Assembly: GCF_003711515.1 (NCBI RefSeq)
Contig: NW_021167079.1
Coordinates: forward strand, 2,521,755-2,585,754
Length of the DNA: 64,000 nt
From: Sodiomyces alkalinus F11
Lineage: Eukaryota > Ascomycota > Sordariomycetes > Glomerellales > Plectosphaerellaceae
Direction of reading: 5' to 3'
Positions 63,223 through 64,000 of this stretch are shown here, one piece after another (within the stretch, counting starts at the first letter, position 1; every line of letters begins with the position of its first letter). A program made the position numbers and the translations under genes. Below the pieces are notes generated by a model. It saw only the letters and a program-made list of their open reading frames with translations, was not told the origin of the DNA and did no database searches.

Positions 63223-64000
63223 TAATATATAGGCGACTACGGAGTATGACTTTCCGTCACTACGCGGCGTGGTCGTTTTGATCAGTCGGAAATCACACGT
63301 CGACATGTAATGCACGGGTCATTCGCAGCACACAAAAGACTCGACTCTCGGGTCCTTTCATTTCCCAGTCTCCTGCCTTGATTGCGTCGTGGCGGAACTT
63401 TGAGGATTCAAAAGGTCGAAAAGAAGAAAAGGCCCAAGGGGCAACGGAACGAATGGGGGGGAAATCGGCCACAGAAGGAAGGGAAAAAAAAAGAAGAAGA
63501 AAAAAAGAAAAGAAAAGTTGACAGCGCCAATTCCCAGTATATTGTACAAAACAACGGGTTTAACGGCGTCAAATGAATTGCAGGTAGTCACAAAACAGGG
63601 TATGGTATTTCATCTCAGGATCAAATCAACCCAACTGGTTCGACCGGACTGGTTTGAGAGGCGGAAGCCGGGTGGAGGACGAATGAGAACGGATAGGCGG
63701 GCATTCTGATCGTCAGAAAGGATTGTTGATGGGTCAATGGTACGACGTAGATGGATGATAGAAAAGGTAATGGGCGGAGTGGTTTCTGCGTTTGCAGAAG
63801 ACTCTTTGCTTATAAGACATTTCCAGTCCCTATGGTATCTGTGTCCGAGACATATAGTATATCCCATCCATATTCAACCACGAAGAATGAATGAGTGGTT
63901 GGCGCCCGTCGTTTCCCAAATAAAGCAACCCGGGTGGAGCTTTTGTTTTCTTTCAACATCATCTTGTCGAATCCGTTCATACTGAAGGGAGTGTGGAATG
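63223..64000. other. 3' flank of RVB1
   Basis: 3' UTR and intergenic DNA to the window end. An AAGAAG-type purine run lies at about 63,480-63,516. No gene was recognised. Confidence 0.5.

Overview
The window is nuclear DNA of a filamentous ascomycete (Pezizomycotina, most likely a Sordariomycete). Support: short GT-AG introns of about 50-150 nt in most genes; fungal families (Dsc2-like, Uds1-like, GRAB golgin, TCP11/Sok1-like, cupredoxin extracellular protein); an intron-containing tRNA-Cys; and a tract with the C-to-T signature of repeat-induced point mutation (RIP). Genus cannot be fixed from sequence alone.

Layout. 1-15,880 is a decayed accessory block. It starts with the intact promoter/leader and first 145 codons of a KIN4-type kinase gene. 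The rest of that gene (about 2,340-4,770) is RIP-mutated, with stops, a frameshift pair and a lost DFG. A short unmutated island (about 4,775-5,300) holds the 3' ends of the kinase relic and of a convergent ROK1-type RNA helicase relic. The helicase relic is split by a 7.5-kb Ty3/gypsy chromovirus (5,858-13,355, minus strand) flanked by a 5-bp ATATT target duplication. The element itself is heavily RIPped but carries a much less damaged antisense ORF with a Cys-rich segment and a coiled coil. To its right lies a degenerate minus-strand gene resembling the DUF3435 tyrosine-recombinase-like family. Composition returns sharply to normal at about 15,880.

16,875-63,222 is ordinary euchromatin: a secreted cupredoxin (-), SMN (-), NOP15 (+), RUD3 golgin (+), an unknown multispanning membrane protein (-), an F-box/LRR protein (-), an ING-type PHD protein (-), a cis-prenyltransferase (-), a Dsc2-like rhomboid pseudoprotease (+), a long Uds1-like coiled-coil protein (+), a TCP11/Sok1 protein (+), tRNA-Cys (-), TAF13 (+), a DMT/EamA transporter (+) and RVB1 (+). 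Exon joins were worked out by hand from splice consensus, phase and family conservation; every multi-exon CDS given closes in frame.

The genes do not form a biosynthetic cluster. They are housekeeping genes of RNA, chromatin and secretory-pathway function, separated by long gene-poor stretches (notably 46.2-53.7 kb) that carry recurrent palindromic TACCTTAGGTA-type motifs. The main point of interest is the left block: a duplicated convergent gene pair decayed by RIP with a sharply bounded unmutated island, a chromovirus nested at nucleotide precision in the helicase relic, and a possible recombinase relic at the outer border.
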